Of a stretch of 64,000 bases of DNA, positions 36,631 through 44,571 are shown one piece after another. Each line of letters opens with the position of its first letter. The stretch's first letter is position 1. The translations under genes were made by a program, and so were the position numbers. Source of the stretch: an uncultured Sediminibacterium sp. (GTDB lineage: Bacteria; Bacteroidota; Bacteroidia; Chitinophagales; Chitinophagaceae); contig NZ_CAMLMJ010000003.1 in NCBI RefSeq assembly GCF_946481145.1, positions 137,080 through 201,079 on the forward strand, given 5' to 3'. Under the pieces are notes generated by a model. The model did not search any database. It saw only the letters and a program-made list of their open reading frames with translations, and was not told where the DNA came from.

Positions 36631-36693
36631 GTGGTTGAGACTACGCCTGGTTCGTATTGCTCTTCTGTAGTTTTATACACTAAACCTTTTACG

Positions 36694-36978
36694 ATGATAA
36701 AACAAGGATATGTGTATATATTAACGAATCCATCCAAAACCATGCTATATGTTGGTGTTACATCCGATCTTATAAAACGAATATGGCAGCACCAACAGAA
36801 AATACATGATAAAAGTTTTACTGCTAAATACAATATTCATTTATTGATTTATTATGAAACCTATGATTTAATTGTAGATGCTATTAGAAGAGAAAAAGAA
36901 ATCAAAGGATGGAGCCGAAGTAAAAAAGAAATACTGATAAAAGGAAAGAACCCTAATTGGGAAACCCTGCAAATCTGA
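36694..36978 (+). CDS. Small GIY-YIG nuclease-domain protein
   Basis: 94 residues from the ATG at 36694, chosen because it begins just before the domain; the open frame extends upstream without homologous-looking sequence. The domain shows YVYILTN (6-12), LYVGVT (18-23), Arg29 and His33 in KRIWQH, and Glu67 in RREKEIKGW, matching the catalytic Tyr, Arg and Glu of the GIY-YIG fold. Single-domain proteins of this size are common in Bacteroidota, often in several copies, and their role is unclear. Its stop codon touches the first palindrome arm, and CGAAGGATA motifs lie on both sides. Confidence 0.92.
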   Translation: MIKQGYVYILTNPSKTMLYVGVTSDLIKRIWQHQQKIHDKSFTAKYNIHLLIYYETYDLIVDAIRREKEIKGWSRSKKEILIKGKNPNWETLQI

Positions 36979-37184
36979 TCCTTCGTCGCAATTTCCGACT
37001 TCGTCGGAACGCTCCTCTGGATGACGCCGTGAGTGATAATAAAAAGCTGTGGGGGAGGGAGAGAAAAAGTTGGGTGCCGTGCACCCCAACTTTTTCTCTC
37101 CCTCCCCCACAGCAGTACACACACCCTGACTCGTCATCCAGAGGAGCAGTAATAACCGCAGGTAATTACATGCGACGAAGGATA
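36978..37184. repeat. Three-level nested inverted repeat behind the GIY-YIG gene
   Basis: Outer arms ATCCTTCGTCGCA (36978-36990) and TGCGACGAAGGAT (37171-37183) are perfect. Middle arms GCTCCTCTGGATGACG (37011-37026) and its complement (37132-37147) are perfect over 16 bases. The inner hairpin at 37046-37113 has 32-base arms with one bulge and a 3-base loop. A fourth small hairpin, TTCCGAC-TTC-GTCGGAA, lies at 36993-37009. No ORF is supported inside, and there is no simple T-tract terminator. Confidence 0.92.
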
Positions 37185-37274
37185 TCCACTCTTTTTACCT
37201 TTCGGAAAATCATCCTTCTAAAGATTCAGAGCACTCTTTTTGGAACTGTGAAAAGTACGATACAGACTGGAAAT

Positions 37275-37302
37275 CGCAACGAAGGATACGAATGTCATTT
37301 CG
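37275..37302. repeat. CGAAGGATA motif, copy 4, with adjacent GTCATTTCG
   Basis: CGCAACGAAGGATACGAATG is followed at once by TCATTTCG. It is a further copy of the motif around the nuclease gene, in the same orientation as copy 1. Confidence 0.6.
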
Positions 37303-37358
37303 CACTAACTTAACGAATTTGCAAATCCTTGTAAGGCCATCCCCAATCCCTCGTCTAC

Positions 37359-37373
37359 CCGGCAAATTGCCGG
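37359..37373. promoter_or_regulatory. Perfect 15-base palindrome just before the DM13 start codon
   Basis: CCGGCAAATTGCCGG ends two bases before the ATG at 37376. It could be an operator or a hairpin that hides the start. Confidence 0.45.
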
Positions 37374-37375
37374 AT

Positions 37376-37810
37376 ATGAAACTCGTGGTAAGTGTTTTTT
37401 TTGTGGTCATTGGCTTGTTGGCCTGCACCAAAGAAAGCGATGCACTCAAAGCAGGTTTACAAAGTAGCATACCCAATGCTGCTAATCCATCTGTACAACA
37501 AGTGTTAAAACGAGGCTTATTATACCCTACATCAGGAATTCAGGTAATGGGGGTGGCAAAAATTATTCAGCAGCCTTCAGGGTTGCAGGTGCAATTAGAT
37601 AGTTTCTCTGTTAGCACTGGTCCGGATCTAAAAGTATACCTTGCACGTACTGCTGCACCAGGAAATCACCTGAACCTTGGTAACCTGCAATCAAATAGCG
37701 GCACCCAGTATTACCGCATTCCAACTGGAACTGATTTGTCGCTTTATCCGTATGTATTAATTCATTGCCAACAATATAATCATCTCTTTAGCTATGCAAG
37801 TCTTCAATAA
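37376..37810 (+). CDS. DM13-domain lipoprotein
   Basis: 144 residues from the ATG at 37376. The signal peptide ends in a lipobox (VVIGLLAC, Cys18), so it is a lipoprotein. The rest is one DM13 domain: GVAKIIQQPSGLQVQLDSF, then TGPDLKVYLAR, LNLGNLQSNSGTQYYRIP, and YPYVLIHCQQYNHLFSYASL with the conserved Cys. DM13 is thought to act in electron transfer or redox reactions; this is a prediction from the literature, not seen here. Its 3' end overlaps the next gene by 17 bases. Confidence 0.85.
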   Translation: MKLVVSVFFVVIGLLACTKESDALKAGLQSSIPNAANPSVQQVLKRGLLYPTSGIQVMGVAKIIQQPSGLQVQLDSFSVSTGPDLKVYLARTAAPGNHLNLGNLQSNSGTQYYRIPTGTDLSLYPYVLIHCQQYNHLFSYASLQ

Positions 37811-38708
37811 AAAACAACTCATTTTACTTTTCTCTTTTACAATCGTTATTGCAACGAACCGATTGGCGGCACAAGGTTGTAGTGATGCAGGTTTTTGTAC
37901 CATTCCATTACGTCCGGCAGCTGCCAGTAAAAACAGTATCCAAACAGAGTTTGCCTATTTAAGGGGAGAGGAAAATACTAATCTGCTTAATTTCTCTGTG
38001 AGTTATTCCAGACAAATTTCAAAGAGCCTGCAGTGGGACAATAAACTTGTACTAGCTTATGTAAATGGCAGTTACGGGTCAGTGTTTAACCTGGGAGATA
38101 TTTATTCAACCCTTCGCTATGGCGTTAAAACATCCGGAGGTAAAACCGTTCATTTGTTAGGAGGCGTGAAAATTCCTTTTAATCAGTCGAACCAGAAAAT
38201 TAAAAACGTATCACTCCCAATGGTATACCAAACCAGTTTGGGTACTTACGACCTGATAGTAGGCGCGGCTTTCCCTGCGGGTAAACTGGATATGAATGTC
38301 GCCTTTCAATTACCTGTTGTTCAACAAAACAGGAATAGCTTTATTAAAGAACAAGCTCCTTTACCAGGGGATTTTCCTTCCACAAATCTTTTTCGCAGGA
38401 AAGCAGATGTATTATGGAGAGTTGGTTATCCTTTACAATCAAAATCATCAAAATGGAAATTCAATCCCAATGTTTTAGCAATTGTTCATTTGGGTGAGGA
38501 TAGTTACGAAAATGTGTTTGGTAATAGGGTGAATATTAAAGGATCATCGGGACTTACACTAAATGCCAATCTGCAGATAAGTCATCAAATCAATCAGCGA
38601 CAATCATTGCAGTTGAGTCTGGCAGCTCCTTTTGTGGTGCGTGATACAAGACCTGATGGACTTACCCGTTCACTGGTAGCATCTGTAGCTTATCAGTTTG
38701 GATGGTAG
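37794..38708 (+). CDS. Outer-membrane beta-barrel protein of unknown function
   Basis: 304 residues with a signal peptide (LLFSFTIVIATNRLAAQ) and a short cysteine pair after it (GCSDAGFCTIP). Alternating strands follow (for example LNFSVSYSRQI, KLVLAYVNGSYG, LIVGAAF), ending in VASVAYQFGW, an aromatic C-terminal barrel signature. It overlaps the DM13 gene by 17 bases and is translated in another frame, so the two are co-expressed. The barrel may work with the DM13 lipoprotein, and the copA gene opposite hints at metal or redox handling; that link is inference. Confidence 0.78.
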   Translation: MQVFNKKQLILLFSFTIVIATNRLAAQGCSDAGFCTIPLRPAAASKNSIQTEFAYLRGEENTNLLNFSVSYSRQISKSLQWDNKLVLAYVNGSYGSVFNLGDIYSTLRYGVKTSGGKTVHLLGGVKIPFNQSNQKIKNVSLPMVYQTSLGTYDLIVGAAFPAGKLDMNVAFQLPVVQQNRNSFIKEQAPLPGDFPSTNLFRRKADVLWRVGYPLQSKSSKWKFNPNVLAIVHLGEDSYENVFGNRVNIKGSSGLTLNANLQISHQINQRQSLQLSLAAPFVVRDTRPDGLTRSLVASVAYQFGW

Positions 38709-38743
38709 ATAATATTATTATAGGTCGACAATTTAAGATTGCG

Positions 38744-40867
38744 TTATGCCACTTTCTTAAAATTCAGTCTTACAGAATTCACAGCTAGTACCACATCACT
38801 CAAGCCCATTACTAAGGCACCGATGGTAGGATTCAGGTAACCAAGGGCCGCAACAGGTATGGCAACAACATTATAGGCAAATGCCCAAAAAAGGTTTTCC
38901 TTGATGGTTATATAAGTGTGTTTGCCCAATCCGAGTGCCATTGGCAGATTTTTTAATCCATGATTCATTAATACTACCTGAGCACTCTGCATGGCAACCT
39001 GTGTAGCATCACTTAGTGAAATACCAACTGTGGCTTTTGCAAGAGCTGGGGCATCGTTTATGCCATCACCAACCATGGCTGTTGGAATTGCAGCATTAAA
39101 TGCAGCAATTTTTTCCAGTTTCTGTGCCGGACTTTGTTCTGCTATGATTGTATCGATGCCAAGTTGTTTGCCTACTTTTTCACATTTCTCAAGTTGGTCA
39201 CCACTTAATAAAATGGTTTTTATTCCCTTTGATTTCAATGCACTAATTACTGCGAATGATTCCTGTCTTATTTCATCGGCAACATCGATCCAACCAAGTA
39301 GTTTATCGTTACGAAGGATATATACATTGTGGGTGTTATCGGTTGTAAATTCGCCGGCTACTTTAAATGAACCTGCGATATAGGTATTTCCTGTTTTATC
39401 TGTTGCTTTCATGCCCAATCCTTTCACTTCCTCAATGCTTGCCCATCTCAATTCATCTTTGGTTTTCCAGTTACGTGATATCGCATTCGCGATCGGGTGG
39501 TTGGAATATTTTTCAAGTGAATAAGCTATACGTTGAAAGGATTCTTCTGTTTCTGCTTCATCACTTACAGAAAATCCAACAATATTAAAATGTCCAGTGG
39601 TAAGGGTACCAGTTTTGTCGAATACAACTTGCTTTATGTCTTTGAAAATTTCCAGACTTTTCGCATTCTTAAATAAAATGCCATTTCTTGCGGCACGTCC
39701 TAATCCAACAGCAATAGCTGCAGGTGTAGCAAGTCCCATTGCACAAGGACAAGAAATAACTAATACCGCAATTCCCCTCAACAGGCTGGCGCTGAAAGAA
39801 GTATCTGCAAGGAAATAGTTTGCAAGTACGGTTATGAGGGCAATACTCACTACTGCCGGAACAAAGATGGCACTTATTTTATCGGCCAGTTGTTGAACGG
39901 GTGGTTTCTCTGTTTGCGCTTCTCTTACCAGTTTAAGTATATTGGATAATACCGTGTCTTCTCCTACCGCGGTAACATAGGCTTTTATGGTTCCGTTTTC
40001 AATGATACTTCCACCAATCAGGTGGTCTTTCATTTGTTTGAATACGGGAACACTTTCTCCTGAAATAATTGCTTCATTTACCTGCGCTTCTCCCCAAAGA
40101 ATTTTGCAATCCATAGGTACCTGTTCGCCACTTTTAATCAATAGTAAATCTCCTACTTTGAGACTGGTACTTTCAACCGGAAAAATATGTTCCTGGTGTT
40201 GGTCATCGTAGGCAATCATATTGGCCATGGACTTCTGTGTAATGGCCAGTTTTTTTAATGCTGCTTGTGTTGTTTCAACGGAACGGTCTTCCATCCAGTT
40301 TCCGAGAAATACCAGGGTAATGATAGTTGCTGCAGTTTCATAAAATAAAAATTCTTCTGCACGACCAATTAGGGTACCATATAAACTATATCCAAATGCA
40401 GCTACTGCACCTAGTGCAATCAATACATTCATATTGGGAATACCCTTCCAGATACTTTTAATGGCGCTTCTGCCAAAGAAATCCATCCCAACCAGAAATA
40501 CCGGAATGGTAAGTCCCAATTGTACATAAGGATTCATCAACACATGAATATGCACACCTGGTATCATGTGTACCATTAATGGGGCAGTAAATACAAAACA
40601 AAACCAGAATCTTTGTAAGTGGGAGGAGAATAATTTTTTAGGCTTTTCAGTTGAATCTGCATCGTTGTTTACAACATGGTAGCCTAGTCCATCGATGCCT
40701 TTTGCAATATCTTTTGTAATCGTTTCTTCCGGTGCTTCAAAGCTAACGTCACCACCAATAAAATTTACTTTTACATTTTTCATGCCCTTTCCTTCCAGGT
40801 ACTTATTTACGGTAAGGGCACAATTGGTGCAGGTCATTCCTTCTACTTTCCATTTCACTTGTTCCAT
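38744..40867 (-). CDS. copA: Copper-type P1B ATPase
   Basis: 707 residues. An N-terminal heavy-metal-associated domain (GMTCTNCALTVNKYL) has a CxxC metal site. The membrane part carries the CPC motif (C373-P-C375 in ISCPCAMGLATP). The phosphorylated Asp is D417 in DKTGTLT, with the HP motif in SNHPIANAI and the hinge MVGDGINDAPAL. The CPC site fits Cu(I) export across the inner membrane; Ag is a possible second substrate. A perfect TAnnTTTG -7 element lies on the minus strand at 40901-40908. It is convergent with the barrel gene. Confidence 0.93.
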   Translation of the reverse strand: MEQVKWKVEGMTCTNCALTVNKYLEGKGMKNVKVNFIGGDVSFEAPEETITKDIAKGIDGLGYHVVNNDADSTEKPKKLFSSHLQRFWFCFVFTAPLMVHMIPGVHIHVLMNPYVQLGLTIPVFLVGMDFFGRSAIKSIWKGIPNMNVLIALGAVAAFGYSLYGTLIGRAEEFLFYETAATIITLVFLGNWMEDRSVETTQAALKKLAITQKSMANMIAYDDQHQEHIFPVESTSLKVGDLLLIKSGEQVPMDCKILWGEAQVNEAIISGESVPVFKQMKDHLIGGSIIENGTIKAYVTAVGEDTVLSNILKLVREAQTEKPPVQQLADKISAIFVPAVVSIALITVLANYFLADTSFSASLLRGIAVLVISCPCAMGLATPAAIAVGLGRAARNGILFKNAKSLEIFKDIKQVVFDKTGTLTTGHFNIVGFSVSDEAETEESFQRIAYSLEKYSNHPIANAISRNWKTKDELRWASIEEVKGLGMKATDKTGNTYIAGSFKVAGEFTTDNTHNVYILRNDKLLGWIDVADEIRQESFAVISALKSKGIKTILLSGDQLEKCEKVGKQLGIDTIIAEQSPAQKLEKIAAFNAAIPTAMVGDGINDAPALAKATVGISLSDATQVAMQSAQVVLMNHGLKNLPMALGLGKHTYITIKENLFWAFAYNVVAIPVAALGYLNPTIGALVMGLSDVVLAVNSVRLNFKKVA

Positions 40868-40900
40868 AATCTGTCGTTTTCAGATGAATCAATCACAATA

Positions 40901-40908
40901 CAAATTTA
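40901..40908 (-). promoter_or_regulatory. Candidate -7 promoter element for copA
   Basis: On the minus strand it reads TAAATTTG, an exact match to TAnnTTTG, 33 bases before the start codon. No clear -33 element is visible. Confidence 0.45.
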
Positions 40909-40980
40909 CCAAATTGCTGAAGGTGGGTCTTTCGAATTGAGAAGAATATTATTACATCGATGTTGCAGATGAGGTTGACT

Positions 40981-41120
40981 GAAAGTCCGGAAGTCCGGGA
41001 GACCGGGAGCAGAATTATTTAATAAGAGGTATCAGTGAATAACAGCTTACAAATTGTTTTTGCAACCTATAGACAAAAAATTTCTTCCCGACTTCCGGAC
41101 TTTCGGACTACCGGACTTTT
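40981..41120. repeat. 8-base-period repeat, second locus (GTCCGGAA/GACTTTCG family)
   Basis: The left arm (40981-41009) has GTCCGGAA, GTCCGGGA and GACCGGGA units. The right arm (41084-41120) has complementary GACTTCCG, GACTTTCG and GACTACCG units. It is almost the same sequence as 6756-6825, although the genes around it are unrelated. Confidence 0.85.
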
Positions 41121-41127
41121 TCCCCCG

Positions 41128-41135
41128 TACATTTG
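41128..41135 (+). promoter_or_regulatory. Candidate -7 promoter element for tsaE
   Basis: TACATTTG matches TAnnTTTG exactly and ends 4 bases before the tsaE ATG, which would give a leaderless mRNA. Confidence 0.4.
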
Positions 41136-41139
41136 CATT

Positions 41140-41562
41140 ATGGATGCAATTTTTGGACTTCCGCAAATTGAGCAGGTAGCAAAGGCTTTGTGGAAAGAAG
41201 GCAAAAAAAATAAAGTGTGGGCATTTCATGCCGATATGGGTTCTGGTAAAACAACTTTTATTCATGCCTTATGTACGTATTTGGGCGTAACAGACGCGAT
41301 TAGTAGTCCAACATTTGCCATTGTGAACCAATACCAGAGCAAAGAGGCGGGAGTGTTATTACACATGGATTGGTATCGGTTAAAAGATGAGGAGGAAGCT
41401 ATTATGGCTGGAATTGAAGACCAGCTACTCAGTAACCAGTATTGTTTTATCGAATGGCCTGAAAAAGCTGCTGGACTTTTGCCTGACGATACTTTTCATG
41501 TATACATTCAACTGCTGGATGCTGCAACAAGACGATTATATACCGATGCAGAAGCAATTTGA
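41140..41562 (+). CDS. tsaE: tRNA threonylcarbamoyladenosine biosynthesis ATPase TsaE
   Basis: 140 residues from the ATG at 41140. The open frame extends 35 codons upstream into the 8-base repeat, which is not coding in the family, so the shorter start is preferred. The Walker A motif is ADMGSGKTTF near residue 33. SSPTFAIVNQY, LLHMDWYRL and FIEWPE are typical of TsaE. It works with TsaB and TsaD to make the t6A base of tRNA. The ald gene starts 63 bases downstream. Confidence 0.93.
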   Translation: MDAIFGLPQIEQVAKALWKEGKKNKVWAFHADMGSGKTTFIHALCTYLGVTDAISSPTFAIVNQYQSKEAGVLLHMDWYRLKDEEEAIMAGIEDQLLSNQYCFIEWPEKAAGLLPDDTFHVYIQLLDAATRRLYTDAEAI

Positions 41563-41625
41563 TGCTGACAGGAAATACGTTAACTTTATCTTTCTCTAAA
41601 ACCATACATTAAGCAATCTGTACGC

Positions 41626-42840
41626 ATGGCAACCAGTAAACCTTCTATTAGCGCTTCTTTTTCGTATGAAACCCTTGAAGAAACACTGGATATAAAACCC
41701 CAGGGAGCGAAATTACATATCGGTATTCCGAAAGAGATTGCCTTCCAGGAAAACCGTATTGCTTTAACGCCTGATGCCGTGGGTGTACTTGTTTCCAATG
41801 GACACCAGGTGGTTGTTGAACATAATGCAGGAGTGGGTAGTCATTATTCTGATAAGGATTATGCAGAACTCGGAGCCACTATTGTGTACGATAGAGAAAG
41901 TATATTCAAATGTCCCATACTTGTAAAAAGTGCTCCACCTGTAGCAGAAGATATGCCTTTGTTGCAGATGAACCAGACCATTGTTTCTCCCATACATTTA
42001 TCTGCTTTACGCAAAGAGTATATTGAGAAGATGATGGAAAAAAAAGTGACCGCTTTGAGTTTCGAAAATTTTAAAGATGAAAGCGGTACTTATCCGATTG
42101 TAAGAAGTATGAGTGAAATAGCAGGTAGTGCCGTAATGCTTATTGCTGGTCAGTACCTGAGTAGTTTCAATAAAGGTAAGGGTGTATTATTAGGAGGTAT
42201 CAGTGGTATTCCTCCAACCAAAGTGGTGATTGTAGGGGCAGGTATAGTGGGTGAATTTGCAACCAGAAATGCACTTGCATTAGGTGCTTCAGTTAAAGTA
42301 TTTGATAACAATGTTTATCGCTTAAAACAATTACAGAATAATTTAGGGCAGCGTATCTGGACCAGTGTGCTGGAGCCTCGCATTTTATCGAAGCAGTTAA
42401 AGACCTGTGAAGTAGCTGTTGGTGCACTTAGCAATGAATATGGCCGGGCGCCTGTGGTCATTACCGAAGAAATGGTAGCAGCAATGCGTCCGGGCAGTAT
42501 AATTATAGATGTGGCCATTGATAGGGGTGGATGTTTTGAAACAAGCGAATTAACCAGTCATGAGCATCCCACTTTTGTAAAGCACGATGTAATTCATTAT
42601 TGTGTACCGAATATACCCAGTGGTTTTGCAAGAACAGCCAGTCAGGCAATCAGTAATGTACTTATGCCATTAATGTTGTCGATCAGTGATGAAGGTGGTT
42701 TGGAAGAAATGGTATGGCATAATTTTAACCTTCGTGAAGGTATTTATATGTTCAAGGGTGCGCTTACTGATTTTTATATCAGTCAAAAATTTGACCTGAA
42801 GTTTACTGATTTGAATTTGTTGATAGCCAGCAGAAGATAG
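41626..42840 (+). CDS. ald: Alanine dehydrogenase
   Basis: 404 residues with an extra N-terminal segment of about 30 residues before the conserved GIPKEIAFQENRIALTPDAV. The substrate and hinge residues follow (VKSAPPV, SPIHLSA). The NAD-binding Rossmann motif is VVIVGAGIVGEFATRNALALGASV (from about residue 205), and the end part has IDRGGCFETS and HYCVPNIPSGFARTAS. The enzyme interconverts alanine and pyruvate with ammonia. A tsaE-ald pair is known from other Bacteroidota (recollection). Its stop is one base from that of the RidA-like gene on the other strand. Confidence 0.93.
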   Translation: MATSKPSISASFSYETLEETLDIKPQGAKLHIGIPKEIAFQENRIALTPDAVGVLVSNGHQVVVEHNAGVGSHYSDKDYAELGATIVYDRESIFKCPILVKSAPPVAEDMPLLQMNQTIVSPIHLSALRKEYIEKMMEKKVTALSFENFKDESGTYPIVRSMSEIAGSAVMLIAGQYLSSFNKGKGVLLGGISGIPPTKVVIVGAGIVGEFATRNALALGASVKVFDNNVYRLKQLQNNLGQRIWTSVLEPRILSKQLKTCEVAVGALSNEYGRAPVVITEEMVAAMRPGSIIIDVAIDRGGCFETSELTSHEHPTFVKHDVIHYCVPNIPSGFARTASQAISNVLMPLMLSISDEGGLEEMVWHNFNLREGIYMFKGALTDFYISQKFDLKFTDLNLLIASRR

Positions 42841-42841
42841 T

Positions 42842-43279
42842 TTATTGGCTCTTTGGCAGGTGTGCAATCACTTCAATCTCCAGCTTTGCCTCAGGCATAT
42901 ACAACCTGCTAATCTGCACCCAGGTAGCGGCAGGATAATCGCCTTTATACATTTTCTTCCTGGCTTCATTGTGCAATTTCATTGCTTCAATATCAGTGGT
43001 GTAAAGATTTTCTTTCACTACATTTTGAAGCGTAGCACCAAAATGCGCCAGGCCTTTTTCAATGGTTTGGTAAATATTTTGAATACTCTTTGGGGTAATT
43101 TCGGTAGCTACTGTTCCGGAAACATATAAAACATTATCCACTTTCACTACCTGTGCATATCCTGCTGTAGTATCCTGTTCGCGACCAAAATGAAATTTCT
43201 TTTTTTCTATTGTTTGTCCATGTGCAGAAAGCACTGAGATCGAGAGAAGAATGAATAAAGAAAGCATGACCTTTTTCAT
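42842..43279 (-). CDS. Exported RidA-family protein lacking the catalytic Arg motif
   Basis: 145 residues. A clear signal peptide (MKKVMLSLFILLSISVLSAHG) is unusual for the RidA/YjgF family, which is normally cytosolic. The RidA fold is visible (VDNVLYVSGTVA, IYQTIEKGLAHFGATLQNVVKENLYTTDIE, LEIEVIAHLP). Where RidA enzymes have PAR with the imine-binding Arg, this protein has YPAATWV. So it is probably not an enamine/imine deaminase. Its role in the periplasm is unknown. Confidence 0.87.
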   Translation of the reverse strand: MKKVMLSLFILLSISVLSAHGQTIEKKKFHFGREQDTTAGYAQVVKVDNVLYVSGTVATEITPKSIQNIYQTIEKGLAHFGATLQNVVKENLYTTDIEAMKLHNEARKKMYKGDYPAATWVQISRLYMPEAKLEIEVIAHLPKSQ

Positions 43280-43346
43280 AACTTGTATTTGAAGTAAGTT
43301 AATCAGTTTTCTGAAGCTTCAGGAGGTTTCTTCTGTTGTTAATAGT

Positions 43347-44549
43347 CTATTTAGGAAAACTAATCTTTCCCATACTAACAGCGGGTATACCATTTCTGCC
43401 TGCGCCCAGTTTAACTTCACCGCCACAAATAGCTTCATTGGCAAGTATGGCAAACAAAACCGCTTCTTTGGCATCTGGATTAACATCCAGTTCTTCTGTA
43501 TTCCTGAAGTTTATACCAGGAAGCTGCTCACGTACATGTTGCATAAGTAAGGGGTTATGCATACCGCCGCCACTTACGTAAACAATAAAATTAGTATCGC
43601 CATTCATGCATCGTTTCATGGCATCAACAATCATATCAGCAGAAAAACGATTCAGCGTTGCCATAATATCTGCAGGGGAAAGCATTGTTTCTCCAGCGCG
43701 TTGTTGTGCTTCTGACAAGTAGGTAAGGTTAAATAATTCCGGTCCTATGGTTTTAGGAAACTCATTGGTGAAAAAACTATGTTCTTTGAGTGCGTTGAGT
43801 AATGCAGTGCTGATATTTCCTTGTCTGGCAATTGCGGCGTCTGCATCATAATATTTCCCGGGATAATTTTCCTGTATATAAGCATCCATTAATGTATTGC
43901 CTGTACCGACATCTGTACTGAACACTGCATTGGCATCGAGGCTGGATGGGAGATATGTGAAATTAGCTATACCTCCAATATTCAGCATGATCCTGTTTTC
44001 CTGTTTACTGCTGAATATCAGGTAATCGCCATACACGGCAAGGGGTGCGCCCTCACCACCGGCGGCCACGTGTTTTTGTCTGAAATCGCTGAGGGTAATA
44101 ATGCCGGTGGAAACTGCCAGATGGTCACCATCTCCAATCTGTAAAGTAGCATTATCAAATTCATCATCAGGATGAAGAAATTTTGGGGCATGGTAAATAG
44201 TTTGGCCATGACTAGCCACCAAATCGACCTCTTCTGGCGAAACCTGCCATTTTTCAAGACAGGAAAGGATGATTTTGGCATGTTCACGGGCTACCCACGC
44301 ATTGAGTAAGCATACTTTTTCCAGGTCGACCTGCCGTTTAGAAAAAATAGACTTTATATGGTCTTTAAATGCAGCGTTATAGGAAACCGTATCAAATGCA
44401 AGCAATTGCAGGTTTGTTTCCATGCCTTTACCGGAGAAACGGCATAAAGCCACGTCTAACCCATCAACAGAAGTACCGCTCATCAAACCTATAATGGTTC
44501 TTTCAGGCTTATTTGCAATTTTATAGAGTGCTGTTATATTCTGGTTCAT
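43347..44549 (-). CDS. anmK: Anhydro-N-acetylmuramic acid kinase
   Basis: 400 residues. GLMSGTSVDGLDVALCRF (22-39) is the diagnostic N-terminal motif of AnmK. SHGQTIYH and the ATP-binding LNIGGIANFTYLP follow, then the FSTDVGTGNTLMDAYI stretch and the YVSGGGMHNPLLM loop. The enzyme phosphorylates anhydro-MurNAc released from peptidoglycan, giving MurNAc 6-phosphate for recycling. It is divergent from a DeoR-family regulator gene, which may control it. Confidence 0.94.
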   Translation of the reverse strand: MNQNITALYKIANKPERTIIGLMSGTSVDGLDVALCRFSGKGMETNLQLLAFDTVSYNAAFKDHIKSIFSKRQVDLEKVCLLNAWVAREHAKIILSCLEKWQVSPEEVDLVASHGQTIYHAPKFLHPDDEFDNATLQIGDGDHLAVSTGIITLSDFRQKHVAAGGEGAPLAVYGDYLIFSSKQENRIMLNIGGIANFTYLPSSLDANAVFSTDVGTGNTLMDAYIQENYPGKYYDADAAIARQGNISTALLNALKEHSFFTNEFPKTIGPELFNLTYLSEAQQRAGETMLSPADIMATLNRFSADMIVDAMKRCMNGDTNFIVYVSGGGMHNPLLMQHVREQLPGINFRNTEELDVNPDAKEAVLFAILANEAICGGEVKLGAGRNGIPAVSMGKISFPK

Positions 44550-44571
44550 GGGTTTAAATTAGACTTAAAAA

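Noticed and set aside
36598..36693. Longer N-terminus for the GIY-YIG protein
   Set aside because: The extra 32 codons start with TTG inside the nrdJ terminator region, have no similarity to the family and run through the CGAAGGATA motif.
36868..37137. ORFs of about 88-118 codons across the nested palindrome
   Set aside because: They read through both arms of the palindrome on both strands, so their length follows from the repeat. They also overlap the real GIY-YIG gene.
41035..41139. Longer N-terminus for TsaE
   Set aside because: It would translate the 8-base repeat and does not fit TsaE length; the ATG at 41140 begins at the conserved fold.
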